Shown here piece after piece: positions 53,407-62,564 of a stretch of 64,000 nt of DNA. Position numbers and translations under genes: made by a program. Each line of letters opens with the position of its first letter. The stretch's first letter is position 1. The notes under the pieces are model-generated. The model was given only the letters and a program-made list of their open reading frames with translations. It searched no databases and had not been told where the DNA came from. The stretch covers positions 1 to 64,000 of the forward strand of contig NZ_JAKZGR010000017.1 of the NCBI RefSeq assembly GCF_022549675.1. The letters are read 5' to 3'. Source of the stretch: Belliella kenyensis. GTDB taxonomy: Bacteria > Bacteroidota > Bacteroidia > Cytophagales > Cyclobacteriaceae.

Positions 53407-55164
53407 ATGCAAAAGTTTACGCTTGTCACATTTCTTCTATTTCTGACACTTATCTTATCTTGTCAGAATAAACACAGTGAAATAAAAGACCAAATCAACC
53501 TTTCCATACGAGTCAATCAAGTAGGGTATCTTCCAGAAGGTCAGAAGGTCGCATTAATTAGCGATGAAATTAACACAAATTCTTTCCATTTAATCGATCT
53601 TAACACAAACTCTGAAGTTTATACCAGTGAAATTGGTTCTGCAATTAAGAGCCCTTTTTCAGATAAGATGCTTAGAAAAGCTGATTTTTCAGCTTTTCAC
53701 CAAGAAGGTGAATACAGCGTTTATGTAGAAGGTCTAGGATATTCCCCTCCTTTCGCAATCAAGAAAAATGTTTACGAAGAACTAGGGAAAGCCAGTGCTA
53801 AAGCATTTTACTTTCAAAGAGCATCTACATCAATGCCAGAGGAATATGCTGGCATTTGGTCTAGAAACTTAGGGCACCCCGATGATAAAGTATATATTCA
53901 TGCATCAGCAGCAAGTGGGCTTCGCCCCGAGGGAACTGTGATCAGCTCACCAAAAGGTTGGTATGATGCTGGTGATTACAATAAATACATTGTAAATAGT
54001 GGCATTACGATGGGTACTTTACTTTCCTTACTGGAAGACTACCCACACCTCAGTGCTTCATTGTCTTTGGATATTCCAGAATCTGGAGACAATATTCCCG
54101 ATCTTCTCAATGAAATTCTTTGGAATCTGGAGTGGATGGCCACCATGCAAGATCCGACCGATGGAGGTGTTTATCATAAACTCACCACAGCAGCGTTTGA
54201 AGGCATGGTATTACCAGAGTTTGCTACCAGCAAGAGGTATGTTGTAGCTAAAGGTACTGCGGCAACTTTAGATTTTGCAGCGGTAATGGCACAGGCTTCC
54301 CGAGTTTTGAAGAACTTCAATGCTGAATTAGCTAGTGCTTATTTAGAAGCTAGTATCAAAGCTTGGAAATGGGCAGAAGCAAACCCAAAAATATTTTATA
54401 GACAGGACGAACTCAATAAAAAATATGAACCTGCTATACAAACTGGTGCATATGGAGATGAAAGTCTTGAGGATGAATGGGTCTGGGCAGCCTCAGAACT
54501 ATTTGTAAGTACTCAAGATGAGGTGTATTTGAAATACATCAATATTCCCACAAACTTTAACCTCCCAAGCTGGAATAAAGTAAATTGGCTTGGCTATTAT
54601 ACCTTATTGAGGTTTGAGCAAGAATCACCCCAACTTGATCTTAAATTGATCAACGCTATCAAAGCAAATCTTTTAGAGAAAGCTAGTCAATATGTGAAAT
54701 TTTATTTGGAGAATCCTTATCTGACAAGTATGGGATCATCTATCAAAGATTTCGTTTGGGGCAGCAATGCAGTAGTTTCCAACCAAGGTATAGCCCTATT
54801 GTATGCCTACAGGCTAACAAATGATCAGAACTATCTCTTAGCAGCCCAGGGAAACTTGAATTATATACTTGGAATCAATGCCACAGGCTATAGTTTTGTG
54901 ACAGGATTTGGACATCATAGTCCACTAAGACCTCATCATAGACTTGCGGAGGCAGAACCAGAAAAAGCACCACTTCCAGGATTTCTTGCTGGAGGGCCTA
55001 ACCCAGGTCAACAAGATGGATGCGACTATCCAAGTGATGTACCCGATGAATCCTACGTTGACGATGCATGCTCTTATGCTTCCAATGAAATTGCCATCAA
55101 TTGGAACGCACCATTTGTATACTTGGTCAATGTTTTGAATCATATTAGTGGATACAAACAATAA
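53407..55164 (+). CDS. GH9 cellulase-like lipoprotein
   Basis: A 585-residue surface or periplasmic lipoprotein (signal 1-18, lipobox LILSC, C19). Residues about 31-118 are the Ig-like N-terminal domain of GH9 enzymes (RVNQVGYLPEGQKVALI), and 127-575 is the (alpha/alpha)6 barrel. Catalytic residues are in SPKGWYDAGDYNKYIVNSG (D187 and D190) and E561 in SYASNEIAINWNAPF; VTGFGHHSPLRPHHR is the other family signature. Such enzymes are endoglucanases or beta-1,4-glucan exohydrolases and act on cellulose or mixed-linkage glucan. It has its own terminator and sits between unrelated genes, away from the PUL at 4.5-17 kb. Confidence 0.93.
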   Translation: MQKFTLVTFLLFLTLILSCQNKHSEIKDQINLSIRVNQVGYLPEGQKVALISDEINTNSFHLIDLNTNSEVYTSEIGSAIKSPFSDKMLRKADFSAFHQEGEYSVYVEGLGYSPPFAIKKNVYEELGKASAKAFYFQRASTSMPEEYAGIWSRNLGHPDDKVYIHASAASGLRPEGTVISSPKGWYDAGDYNKYIVNSGITMGTLLSLLEDYPHLSASLSLDIPESGDNIPDLLNEILWNLEWMATMQDPTDGGVYHKLTTAAFEGMVLPEFATSKRYVVAKGTAATLDFAAVMAQASRVLKNFNAELASAYLEASIKAWKWAEANPKIFYRQDELNKKYEPAIQTGAYGDESLEDEWVWAASELFVSTQDEVYLKYINIPTNFNLPSWNKVNWLGYYTLLRFEQESPQLDLKLINAIKANLLEKASQYVKFYLENPYLTSMGSSIKDFVWGSNAVVSNQGIALLYAYRLTNDQNYLLAAQGNLNYILGINATGYSFVTGFGHHSPLRPHHRLAEAEPEKAPLPGFLAGGPNPGQQDGCDYPSDVPDESYVDDACSYASNEIAINWNAPFVYLVNVLNHISGYKQ

Positions 55165-55254
55165 ACTTCACACATTTATTCCAAGGATAAATCCCTAAAA
55201 GCAAAACTCAAAAGAATGAGTCTTACTTAGATAAATTGATCAATCACCATCATT

Positions 55255-55312
55255 AAACGCTTTCATTATCCTTCTCAATATCCTTTGAGAAAGGCTATGA
55301 AAGCGTTTTTTT
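55255..55312 (+). terminator. Rho-independent terminator of the GH9 gene
   Basis: AACGCTTTCAT pairs with ATGAAAGCGTT and is followed by T; a second hairpin (TTCTCA/TGAGAA) lies in the loop. It lies about 90 bp after the stop. Confidence 0.85.
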
Positions 55313-55333
55313 ATAACAAAGCCAAATACCCAA

Positions 55334-55382
55334 CAATAAATTTTTATTGTTAAAAATTATTTTTTTATTGTTTTACAATAAA
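55334..55382 (+). promoter_or_regulatory. Candidate operator: paired TTTATTG/CAATAAA palindromes
   Basis: Four half-sites lie 37-85 bp before the DUF2975 gene: CAATAAA (55334-55340) and TTTATTG (55343-55349) point apart with 2 bp between, inside the perfect 9-bp inverted repeat AACAATAAA/TTTATTGTT (55332-55351). TTTATTG (55364-55370) and CAATAAA (55376-55382) point together with 5 bp between. This is a good candidate for binding by the HTH protein encoded downstream. Confidence 0.5.
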
Positions 55383-55418
55383 TATTTATCAATATTTGAA
55401 AAATAAATCTTCACAATC

Positions 55419-55982
55419 ATGAATCTAAAAAATCAATGGAAAGAAAAATGGCTTAATCAGCCAGGTCTAATGTTAATCACTGTAGTGATTTGGTCAATAT
55501 TTATTGGGCTTTGTATAAAAGCTGGAACTCTGCTGTTCACATCAGTCTACAGTCTTTTCAATCCCATAGTTGCAAAGGATCTGTATGAGGGATTGAATCT
55601 CTATGGTTTGTTGAACGAATCCTATATGCATTACCTAGCTGTGATAAGCTTGATGTTTAGCATTGAGGGGCTCAAAGCTTACCTTTTTTACTTGGTAATC
55701 AGGGTATTTCTTAAGATCAATTTGGTGCACCCATTCAGTCAAGAAGTAGCTAAGATCATTACGCACATTAGCTCAGTAGCCTTTCAAATAGGTATTGCTA
55801 TTTTCATTTCAGGATCATATTATAAATGGTTGGCAAAACGAGCATTTGACATACCGCCTGTTCATCAAGTTTACTTTATTGGTGGATTTGAGTACCTTTT
55901 CATGGGTGCTATCATCATAGCGATTGCTCAAGTATTCAAGAGAGGTATAGAAATCCAAAATGAAAACGAACTAACTGTCTAA
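55419..55982 (+). CDS. DUF2975-family membrane protein
   Basis: A 187-residue inner-membrane protein with four hydrophobic helices (about 18-43, 65-92, 112-130, 145-167), the layout of the DUF2975 family. Members are often encoded directly before a small YozG-like HTH regulator, as here (2 bp). The pair is widespread but of unknown function; a membrane-sensed regulator is a reasonable guess. No signal peptide or enzyme motif is present. Confidence 0.8.
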   Translation: MNLKNQWKEKWLNQPGLMLITVVIWSIFIGLCIKAGTLLFTSVYSLFNPIVAKDLYEGLNLYGLLNESYMHYLAVISLMFSIEGLKAYLFYLVIRVFLKINLVHPFSQEVAKIITHISSVAFQIGIAIFISGSYYKWLAKRAFDIPPVHQVYFIGGFEYLFMGAIIIAIAQVFKRGIEIQNENELTV

Positions 55983-55984
55983 TC

Positions 55985-56191
55985 ATGCCTATAATCGTAA
56001 ACCTAGATGTCATGATGGCAAAACGGAAAATGTCATTGAATGAACTATCCGAAAAAGTAGACATTACCTTATCTAACTTATCGATTTTGAAAACTGGAAA
56101 AGCTAAAGCAATTAGATTTGGGACTTTGGAAGCTATATGCAAAGCCTTGGATTGCCAACCAGGAGATATTTTGGTTTTTGAGGAAGATTAA
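55985..56191 (+). CDS. XRE/Cro-family HTH regulator (YozG-like)
   Basis: A 68-residue DNA-binding protein, nearly all a single helix-turn-helix domain: MAKRKMSLNELSEKVDITLSNLSILKTGKAKAIRFGTLEAICKALDCQPGDILVF. It resembles Bacillus YozG. It follows the DUF2975 gene by 2 bp and probably controls the pair through the inverted repeats at 55334-55382, which is inference. It contains no effector domain, so the membrane partner may be the sensor. Confidence 0.88.
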   Translation: MPIIVNLDVMMAKRKMSLNELSEKVDITLSNLSILKTGKAKAIRFGTLEAICKALDCQPGDILVFEED

Positions 56192-56599
56192 AGTTTCCAT
56201 CTTGATAATTCAAACTTCCTCGCCATTCTGCAGTTTTGCCACGGCTATTCCAATAAACAACTTAAGCCCAAGAGGGGTCTTGTAACTTTCAAAATCCCCT
56301 TTGGGCTTATTTTTTTTTGGATATACGGAACTTTGCCAATAACATTACAAAATTCCGATTTATCTAACTTCCGATATAAATTGATATTGGATACTTATGG
56401 ATATTGACCATTAACAACCTGTTGAGCCAATGAATTGAAATTACTGGCAAAAAGCGTATAATCAGAAACAAAAATAGTAAGGTGGACAGATTTTGAAAAA
56501 TCTGTAAAACTGACTCCATAAAAGGAGAAAGTGCCTATTCCTATTAAGGACAATTAAGCACTTTCTGGTAGGCAACTTTCATTCTATCAATCTACACGA
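56192..56599. other. Intergenic region between the HTH gene and the M42 peptidase
   Basis: This 408-bp stretch holds a strong plus-strand terminator at 56263-56318 and a second hairpin, AGAAAGTGC/GCACTTTCT, at 56526-56566. The latter could end the minus-strand M42 transcript 34 bp after its stop, but its T-tract (TTTTAT) is weak. Nothing else with coding character was seen. Confidence 0.5.
56263..56318 (+). terminator. Rho-independent terminator of the DUF2975/HTH pair
   Basis: TAAGCCCAAGAGGGG (56263-56277) pairs with CCCCTTTGGGCTTA (56296-56309) with a small internal mismatch, followed by nine T. Confidence 0.88.
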
Positions 56600-57652
56600 T
56601 CAATGACTCCAATCGTATCGATCCAAATCTTCAATGCACGCATTGAGAAGTTTGATGCTTTCGACAATATCATTCTTGTGCGCCATTTCGATTACTTGAT
56701 GTAAGTGCCTTGTCGGGATTGATATGGCTCCTGCGATAGCACCATTTTTCCCCATTCGCTGTACACCAGCTGTATCCGTCCCACCCGCTGTCAATATCTC
56801 TGGTTGCCATTGAATCTGGTGATCATTGGCTGTCTTTTTCATAAAATCTACCATTCTGTAATCACATATAGTCATGGCATCCATGATCTTGATTGCTGTA
56901 CCTTTCCCCAGCTCTGTCACTTTCTCATGAGCCTGAGCCCCCGGCACATCAAATGCAATAGTAGTATCTAAAGCAATACCAAAATCTGGGTTGATTCCAT
57001 GAGCAGCTACATTTGCACCCCTTATACCTACTTCTTCTTGAACAGTAAAGACAGCATACAAATCATAAGCTGGATCAGATATAGTCCTCAATGTCTCAAT
57101 CAAAATATAAACAGCCACTCGGTTATCGATAGATTTGCAGTTCACACAATCCCCCATTTCTATCAGCTCTCTATCTCTAGTTACAGGATCTCCGACAGAT
57201 ATATATTGGAGAACCTCTTCCTTATTCATCCCGAGATCGATAAAGAAATCTGTGGTCTTTGGAAGTTTGCCTCTCTCCTCTTGGCTCATAACATGAATAG
57301 GTTTAGAACCCATCACTCCTACCAAATCTTTTTTACCGTGTATGATTACACGTTGAGCTGTAAGTGTCTTTGGATCAAATCCACCTAAAGTATGAAATCT
57401 CACAAATCCATTGTCATCAATATGGGTTACAATAAATCCAATCTCATCCATATGGGCGGCCACCATAATCTTTTTCTGGTCAGGATTTTTTTTAGATTTT
57501 TTAACAACAATCACATTCCCCATATTGTCCACCTTGACCTCATCTGCATGAGGGCGAACTGTTTCGATGACCAAATCTCTAATGCGTTTTTCAAAACCTG
57601 GTGCTCCAGCGATTTCGCAAATACTTTTTAATAATGGGATATTTACATTCAT
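56600..57652 (-). CDS. M42-family metallopeptidase (aminopeptidase/FrvX-like)
   Basis: A 350-residue two-metal aminopeptidase of the TET-like M42 family, which forms large cytoplasmic particles that trim peptides. Metal and catalytic residues: AAHMDEIGFIV (His and Asp near residues 65-75), CKSIDNRVAVYILIETL (Asp), VQEEVGIRGANV (Glu-Glu pair), DTTIAFDVPG (Asp), and a final ISIPTRHLHQVIEMAHKND with the last His. The length is normal. A perfect hairpin (TGGGGA/TCCCCA, 57692-57708) lies 40 bp before its start, of unknown use. Confidence 0.93.
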   Translation of the reverse strand: MNVNIPLLKSICEIAGAPGFEKRIRDLVIETVRPHADEVKVDNMGNVIVVKKSKKNPDQKKIMVAAHMDEIGFIVTHIDDNGFVRFHTLGGFDPKTLTAQRVIIHGKKDLVGVMGSKPIHVMSQEERGKLPKTTDFFIDLGMNKEEVLQYISVGDPVTRDRELIEMGDCVNCKSIDNRVAVYILIETLRTISDPAYDLYAVFTVQEEVGIRGANVAAHGINPDFGIALDTTIAFDVPGAQAHEKVTELGKGTAIKIMDAMTICDYRMVDFMKKTANDHQIQWQPEILTAGGTDTAGVQRMGKNGAIAGAISIPTRHLHQVIEMAHKNDIVESIKLLNACIEDLDRYDWSH

Positions 57653-57845
57653 AGTATTTTTCAGGAAGTTTATTTCAATTTTTACTCATTTTGGGGAAAC
57701 AATCCCCATAGAATATGATTTATCATTAAGTAAAGAAAGCTAAAATTACAAAAACTGGTATGGAATTTTCTTAGATAGCAAAAAAAGTAAATCAATAATG
57801 AGCGTAATATTGAAACTACGCTTCTTCTATCATCCTTAATTATTT

Positions 57846-58595
57846 ATGCAGTTAATCTTAATATTAATCGGCGCATTCATTGTGTTTATTTTGAGTACGC
57901 TTACAGGGGGAGGAGCAAGTCTCTTACTTATGCCTCTGGTAGCAGTGGTCGTAGGAGTCAAAGCAGTGGCACCTGTTATGGCCATCAGCATTGGATTAAG
58001 TTCTACTTCAAAAGTAGCATTTTTTTGGAGAGATATAGATTGGAAGCTTTTTGCATGGCTCTTCCCATCTACTATCATTGGATCTATATTGGGAGCTAGA
58101 TTATTTGCTAGTCTTTCCAGTGACTACCTTCAGATTCTCATCGGATTATTGCTAGTATCCACCGTCGTACAATTTAGAAAACCAAAAAAGTCAAAGTTCA
58201 AAATCAAAGCTTGGCATTTTGCTCCCATGGGGCTTGTGGTAGCATTTCTCTCAGGATTGATCGGCGGGGTAGGTCCTTTGATGAACTCAGCATACCTTAA
58301 CTATGGCATCAGCAAAGAATCCCTACTTGGTACTCGCTCGGCCAATGCAATCATTCTACACATTACTAAAATCATATCATATGCCTACTTTGGATATGTC
58401 ACTGGGGAAGTTCTCAAGTATGGTATACTTATAGGTGTCACGTCCATGGTTGCAGTTTATATAGGTAAAATCATCCTTTCCAAAATGTCAGATTTATTCT
58501 TCAGACAGATTGTAGTGGCTAGCATGGTGCTTAGTGGTATTCTGATGCTTTGGAAAAATTGGGACACAGTAGAATCACTTATTTATAAAATATAG
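57846..58595 (+). CDS. TauE/SafE-family (sulfite/organosulfur exporter-like) permease
   Basis: A 249-residue inner-membrane protein of about seven or eight helices. It has the TauE/SafE repeat: STLTGGGASLLLMPLVAVVVGVKAVAPVMAISIGLSSTSK near the N-terminus and FLSGLIGGVGPLMNSAYLNYGISKESLLGTRSANAIILH in the second half, each with the G-G-x-G motif. Members export sulfite, sulfoacetate or related anions, though most are uncharacterised. It heads a three-gene run with an atypical ATP-grasp gene (20 bp later) and a single-domain response regulator. Confidence 0.88.
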   Translation: MQLILILIGAFIVFILSTLTGGGASLLLMPLVAVVVGVKAVAPVMAISIGLSSTSKVAFFWRDIDWKLFAWLFPSTIIGSILGARLFASLSSDYLQILIGLLLVSTVVQFRKPKKSKFKIKAWHFAPMGLVVAFLSGLIGGVGPLMNSAYLNYGISKESLLGTRSANAIILHITKIISYAYFGYVTGEVLKYGILIGVTSMVAVYIGKIILSKMSDLFFRQIVVASMVLSGILMLWKNWDTVESLIYKI

Positions 58596-58615
58596 CATTT
58601 AACACAAATAATCAT

Positions 58616-60013
58616 ATGAAATTATCTATTTCTAAAAATGTACACCTGGTAGAGCCTGGTGACTTTGAACCCACAGATCATTGGTATCCACGTGTACTGA
58701 ATTCTAACATCCACCCACTGGTGGCCTATTTTCTCAACCTATCCCATGAGCAAATAGCAGAAAGATATCACAGACTTCATCCTCAAAGCGACCTAGAGAC
58801 TCTTATGGAGATCCTCAGGTATCAGCCACAGTATTTTCGATGGGCAGGAACTGACCTGATGCATGTCACCAATCACGAGGGCAACAGGAAATTGACCGTA
58901 ATAGAAACTAACAGCTGTCCTTCTGGACAAAAATCAATGCCTCTTCTGGATCTTAATGTAGAGCAAGGAGGATACAAGAGATTGATAGAACAGACCTTCA
59001 AGCCTATGGTCAATGCGCATCAAATGGAAGGTGCTCTTGCTGTGATCTATGATAAAAACCCCATGGAAAACATTGGTTACGCTGCTACTGTGGCAGACGT
59101 ATTTGGAGAAAATGTCTATTTGGCGAAGTTTGACAAAGCAGATATAGATCCCCCAGTAAAATTTGAAGATGGCGTCATGTTCATCAAAAATGAAAAAGAA
59201 GAATGGGTACAAATCAGAGCTTCATTCCGTTACGTCACTCAGGAGCCATGGACTAGACTTCCAGAAAAAACCAAAACACTTATCCTCAATCCAATAGAAG
59301 CTTGTCTGGCTGGAGGAAGAAACAAAGAGATCGCAAGCGCCGCCTATGATGTCTTCAATGAGAAGTATAAAGACAAAGGCATAGGTATCTTCACCCCGAA
59401 AACTTTCAGAAAAGTGAAGTATGCAGAATTGCAAGGACATTTTGACCGACTGGGCGGAAGTATGGTGATCAAGGTTCCGGATTCTAATGCAGGTCAAGGT
59501 GTATATACAGTCATCAGCCAATCAGAACTTGATCATGCCATGTCTGAAATAGATCCAAATGATGAATACCTCATACAGGAACTGATACACAGTAATTTCA
59601 GCAGAAATCTAGATCCTACATCTGCATGGTATCATGTCGGAACCATTCCAGATTCAAAAGGTAGAAGCTTTGCTTTTGATCTTAGGCTAATGATGCATGC
59701 CACAGAAGAAGGAATCAGACCATTAGCTGTATACAGCAGAAGATCAAGATTTCCATTGAACCAAGAGCTACCAGAGGATATGAATTCATGGGAAGTCTAT
59801 GGCACCAACCTATCTATCAAGGGAGAAGATGGGTGGACCTATGCAGATGAAAGGCTTATGTTATTTGATATTCGCAACTTTGGACAATTGGGACTGGGGA
59901 TAGATGAATTGATCAAAGGATTTGTACAAAGCACTATGGCTGTATATGCCATTGATCAAAATGCTATCAAATCTTATGGAAATAGCGCAATAAAAGATTA
60001 CATTAACCACTAA
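58616..60013 (+). CDS. Atypical ATP-grasp-like protein, function unknown
   Basis: A 465-residue protein that I do not recognise by name. Features typical of ATP-grasp enzymes are IVKVPDSNAG-like MVIKVPDSNAGQGVYTV (283-299, with the nucleotide-binding K286), LIQELIHSNFSRN (319-331) and AFDLRLMM (353-360). The metal-binding-like ETNSCPSGQKSMP lies at 97-109, before the Lys loop and not after it, so a circularly permuted ATP-grasp fold is possible. No signal peptide or membrane segment is seen. Its neighbours, a TauE-type permease 20 bp upstream and a response regulator 11 bp downstream, suggest a linked metabolic and signalling function. Confidence 0.65.
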   Translation: MKLSISKNVHLVEPGDFEPTDHWYPRVLNSNIHPLVAYFLNLSHEQIAERYHRLHPQSDLETLMEILRYQPQYFRWAGTDLMHVTNHEGNRKLTVIETNSCPSGQKSMPLLDLNVEQGGYKRLIEQTFKPMVNAHQMEGALAVIYDKNPMENIGYAATVADVFGENVYLAKFDKADIDPPVKFEDGVMFIKNEKEEWVQIRASFRYVTQEPWTRLPEKTKTLILNPIEACLAGGRNKEIASAAYDVFNEKYKDKGIGIFTPKTFRKVKYAELQGHFDRLGGSMVIKVPDSNAGQGVYTVISQSELDHAMSEIDPNDEYLIQELIHSNFSRNLDPTSAWYHVGTIPDSKGRSFAFDLRLMMHATEEGIRPLAVYSRRSRFPLNQELPEDMNSWEVYGTNLSIKGEDGWTYADERLMLFDIRNFGQLGLGIDELIKGFVQSTMAVYAIDQNAIKSYGNSAIKDYINH

Positions 60014-60024
60014 ATCCAAAAATC

Positions 60025-60378
60025 ATGAACAATAAAGTATTGATAGTAGAAGACGATGTGGTCTTCTGTAAGATATTGACAAAGTTTCTCACTAAGAATA
60101 ATTATGAAGTTCTAGATGCGCAAAATGGCAAAGATGCCATAGAGTTGATGGAAATGAACAAGTTTGCGTTTGCTATCTTAGATTATAGATTACCAGATAT
60201 GAATGGTATAGAAATTCTAGAAAAACTCAAGACAAAAAATGAAGAAGCTAAAACCATCTTGATCACAAGGTATGGAGATCAAGATGTAGCCTCAAAGGCT
60301 ATAGATAAGGGCGCCGATGCTTTTATTTCTAAACCTATCAACCCCGATGAGCTTCTATCAGTTATCAAAGGTTTATAA
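60025..60378 (+). CDS. Single-domain response regulator
   Basis: A 117-residue receiver with no output domain. The phospho-acceptor Asp is in FAILDYRLPDMNG (about residue 53), with the acidic pair in VEDD (9-12), the switch Thr in ILITRYGD and the conserved Lys in FISKPINPDELLS. The KPINPDELL ending and overall form are very close to the receiver of the NtrC-type regulator at 63191, so the two probably belong to the same signalling branch. No histidine kinase gene is nearby. It follows the ATP-grasp gene by 11 bp. Confidence 0.92.
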   Translation: MNNKVLIVEDDVVFCKILTKFLTKNNYEVLDAQNGKDAIELMEMNKFAFAILDYRLPDMNGIEILEKLKTKNEEAKTILITRYGDQDVASKAIDKGADAFISKPINPDELLSVIKGL

Positions 60379-60407
60379 AAAAAGCAGCCAATTGGCTGCT
60401 TTTTTTT
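60377..60407 (+). terminator. Bidirectional terminator between the response regulator and purF
   Basis: GCAGCC (60384-60389) and GGCTGC (60394-60399) with an AATT loop have seven A before and eight T after, so the hairpin serves both the plus-strand operon and the minus-strand purF, whose stop lies in the T run. Confidence 0.9.
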
Positions 60408-62289
60408 AATATGCTCTGATCGCTTTGCCTTCCATGAAATTAACGAAGGCTTTATTGACTACTCGCATTCCACCTGGAGTTGGAAAGTTCCCAGTGAAAT
60501 ACCAATCTCCTAAATGATCAGGACAAGCTTTATGTAGATTATCGACAGTCTGATAGATCACCTTTACTTCGGCAGAAATATCCTCAGAAGTTATGATTTC
60601 GGCTATTTTATCAGCTATTTCTTGATCTGTAAATGGTTCATACAAACCTTTTACATAATTATGTTTCAAGACATCACCCTCTTTGGCTTTGGAATATACT
60701 TGGTCAAGAAGAGAATGCATGCCTCGATCCTTTATCAATTGGATCGTCGCTCTAAAGGCTATAAATTCCTTCATCTTGGACATATCTATACCGTAACAAT
60801 CAGGAAACCTAATTTGAGGAGCAGAAGAGACAATTACGATTCTTTTTGGATTCAACTTATCCAAGGTAGTCAAGATGCTCTTTTCTAATGTGGTACCTCG
60901 TACGATGCTATCATCTATGACCACCAAAGTATCTATCCCCGATCGGACTACTTCATAGGTTGTATCATATACATTAGCAACCATGGCATCCCTGTCTGAG
61001 TCATTGGTGATAAAAGTTCTCAACTTGACATCTTTGGAGACGAGCTTTTCCACCCTCGGCCTAAAGTTCAATAACTCTTCCAAATCTTCCAAGTGTGGCT
61101 TTCCTTCAAGCAGGACTTCTCTTCTTTTGGCACTCAAATAGTCCTCTATACCTTCTATCATTCCCAAAAAGGCTGTTTCAGCTGTATTTGGTATGTAAGA
61201 AAATACTGTATTTTTCAAGTCAAAATCTATGGCTTTCAATATCTGTGGAATCAGGGCTTTACCAAGATTTTTTCTCTCTCTGTAAATATCTGGATCAGTA
61301 CCTCTTGAGAAGTATATTCTTTCAAAAGAACATGACTTCTTTTCCCTTGCAGGCATGATTTCATATTCTCCAAAGCTTGCATCTTTGTTGATTACCAAAG
61401 CATGACCAGGTTGAATCTCCTTTATTTCCTTGAAATCAATATCAAATGCTGATTTGATAGCTGGTTTTTCGGAAGCAACCACCACAAATTCATCATCTGC
61501 ATAATAGTAGGCTGGCCTGATACCAGAAGGATCTCTCACCACAAAGCTAGAACCATTACCAATCAAGCCTGCCATAGCGTACCCCCCATCAAAATCCCTA
61601 CAAGATCTTCTTAAGATCCTAGCAACATCGAGCTCGTCTTCTATTACTGCGGTAATTTGTTCATTGGTATACTGAAGTTTGTATTTATCAAAAATCCGCT
61701 GATTCTCTTCATCTAAAAAGTGTCCTATCTTTTCCATTACGGTAACTGTGTCCGTCTTTTCCTTGGGATGCTGACCTAGATCTACCAGCTTTCCGAAAAG
61801 CTCTTCTACATTGGTCATATTGAAGTTACCCGCCATGACGAGATTTCTACTTCTCCAGTTATTTTGCTTCAAGAATGGATGACATGTCTCGATGCTATTC
61901 TCCCCGTGTGTCCCATATCTTAAGTGACCTAGCCACACCTCTCCAGTGAATGCAATGTTCTCTTTCAACCATTCAGCATCAAAAAGAGCCTCATCTCCTC
62001 CCAACTTTCTGGCCTTTTTGTACTTTTTCTGAATCTTGTCGAAGATAAAATTTACTGCCTGGGACTCAATAGACCTGTACCTGCTGATGTATCTAGTGCC
62101 TGGCTTGGTATTGATTTTAATATTAGCTACCCCAGCTCCATCTTGACCTCTATTGATTTGCTTTTGCATCAATACATAGAGCCTATTTGAAACATATGAT
62201 GGAGAGCCGTACTTATCGATGTAGTATTGAAGGGGCTTTCGAAGCCTAATCATTGCAATACCACACTCATGTTTGATTTGATCACTCAT
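60406..62289 (-). CDS. purF: Amidophosphoribosyltransferase PurF
   Basis: A 627-residue enzyme that moves the amide of glutamine to PRPP in the first committed step of purine synthesis. The N-terminal glutaminase domain starts with C9 in KHECGIAMIR, with GVWLGHLRYGTHGE-like LGHLRYGTHG and GNFNMTN as oxyanion and substrate loops. The C-terminal phosphoribosyltransferase domain has the PRPP loop TLVVIDDSIVRGTTLEKSI. The eight residues before Cys9 imply cleavage to free the catalytic cysteine. It is over 100 residues longer than the E. coli enzyme, as in the long Bacteroidota form, with inserts in both domains. Confidence 0.95.
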   Translation of the reverse strand: MSDQIKHECGIAMIRLRKPLQYYIDKYGSPSYVSNRLYVLMQKQINRGQDGAGVANIKINTKPGTRYISRYRSIESQAVNFIFDKIQKKYKKARKLGGDEALFDAEWLKENIAFTGEVWLGHLRYGTHGENSIETCHPFLKQNNWRSRNLVMAGNFNMTNVEELFGKLVDLGQHPKEKTDTVTVMEKIGHFLDEENQRIFDKYKLQYTNEQITAVIEDELDVARILRRSCRDFDGGYAMAGLIGNGSSFVVRDPSGIRPAYYYADDEFVVVASEKPAIKSAFDIDFKEIKEIQPGHALVINKDASFGEYEIMPAREKKSCSFERIYFSRGTDPDIYRERKNLGKALIPQILKAIDFDLKNTVFSYIPNTAETAFLGMIEGIEDYLSAKRREVLLEGKPHLEDLEELLNFRPRVEKLVSKDVKLRTFITNDSDRDAMVANVYDTTYEVVRSGIDTLVVIDDSIVRGTTLEKSILTTLDKLNPKRIVIVSSAPQIRFPDCYGIDMSKMKEFIAFRATIQLIKDRGMHSLLDQVYSKAKEGDVLKHNYVKGLYEPFTDQEIADKIAEIITSEDISAEVKVIYQTVDNLHKACPDHLGDWYFTGNFPTPGGMRVVNKAFVNFMEGKAIRAY

Positions 62290-62513
62290 TGAAAATGGAT
62301 GAAAGTTATATTTGAGCTCACAAAGTTAGCTCTTTTTTATATGATAAAAGAAGGAAATGCTCGAAGTATTAAATTTTATAAAAGCATGAAGCTCGCATTG
62401 TAAAAGCACCTACAATGCCACACAGTAAGTAATTCCACATTTTGGGGAATTTCGAAATCTCAATTTGAGTAATTTTTCCACATTTTTTAATGAAAAAATC
62501 CAATATATTTGAT

Positions 62514-62521
62514 TTTGGGCA
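62514..62521 (+). promoter_or_regulatory. Candidate -7 element for the small exported proteins
   Basis: TATATTTG is a perfect TAnnTTTG match 44 bp before the ATG at 62565. No TTG partner was found at the proper spacing. Confidence 0.35.
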
Positions 62522-62564
62522 TGGTTTTGGATAATGGTACAATGTTTTCATATGATATTTACAT

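Noticed and set aside
62341-62403. A 20-codon plus-strand frame whose product resembles the end of a GNAT acetyltransferase (NARSIKFYKS)
   Set aside because: Too short to call a gene remnant; no other acetyltransferase motif lies nearby, so chance similarity is likely.
62395-62418. Perfect 8-bp stem (GCATTGTA/TACAATGC) upstream of the 52-codon ORF
   Set aside because: No T-tract and no clear link to a transcript, so not called as a terminator or RNA element.
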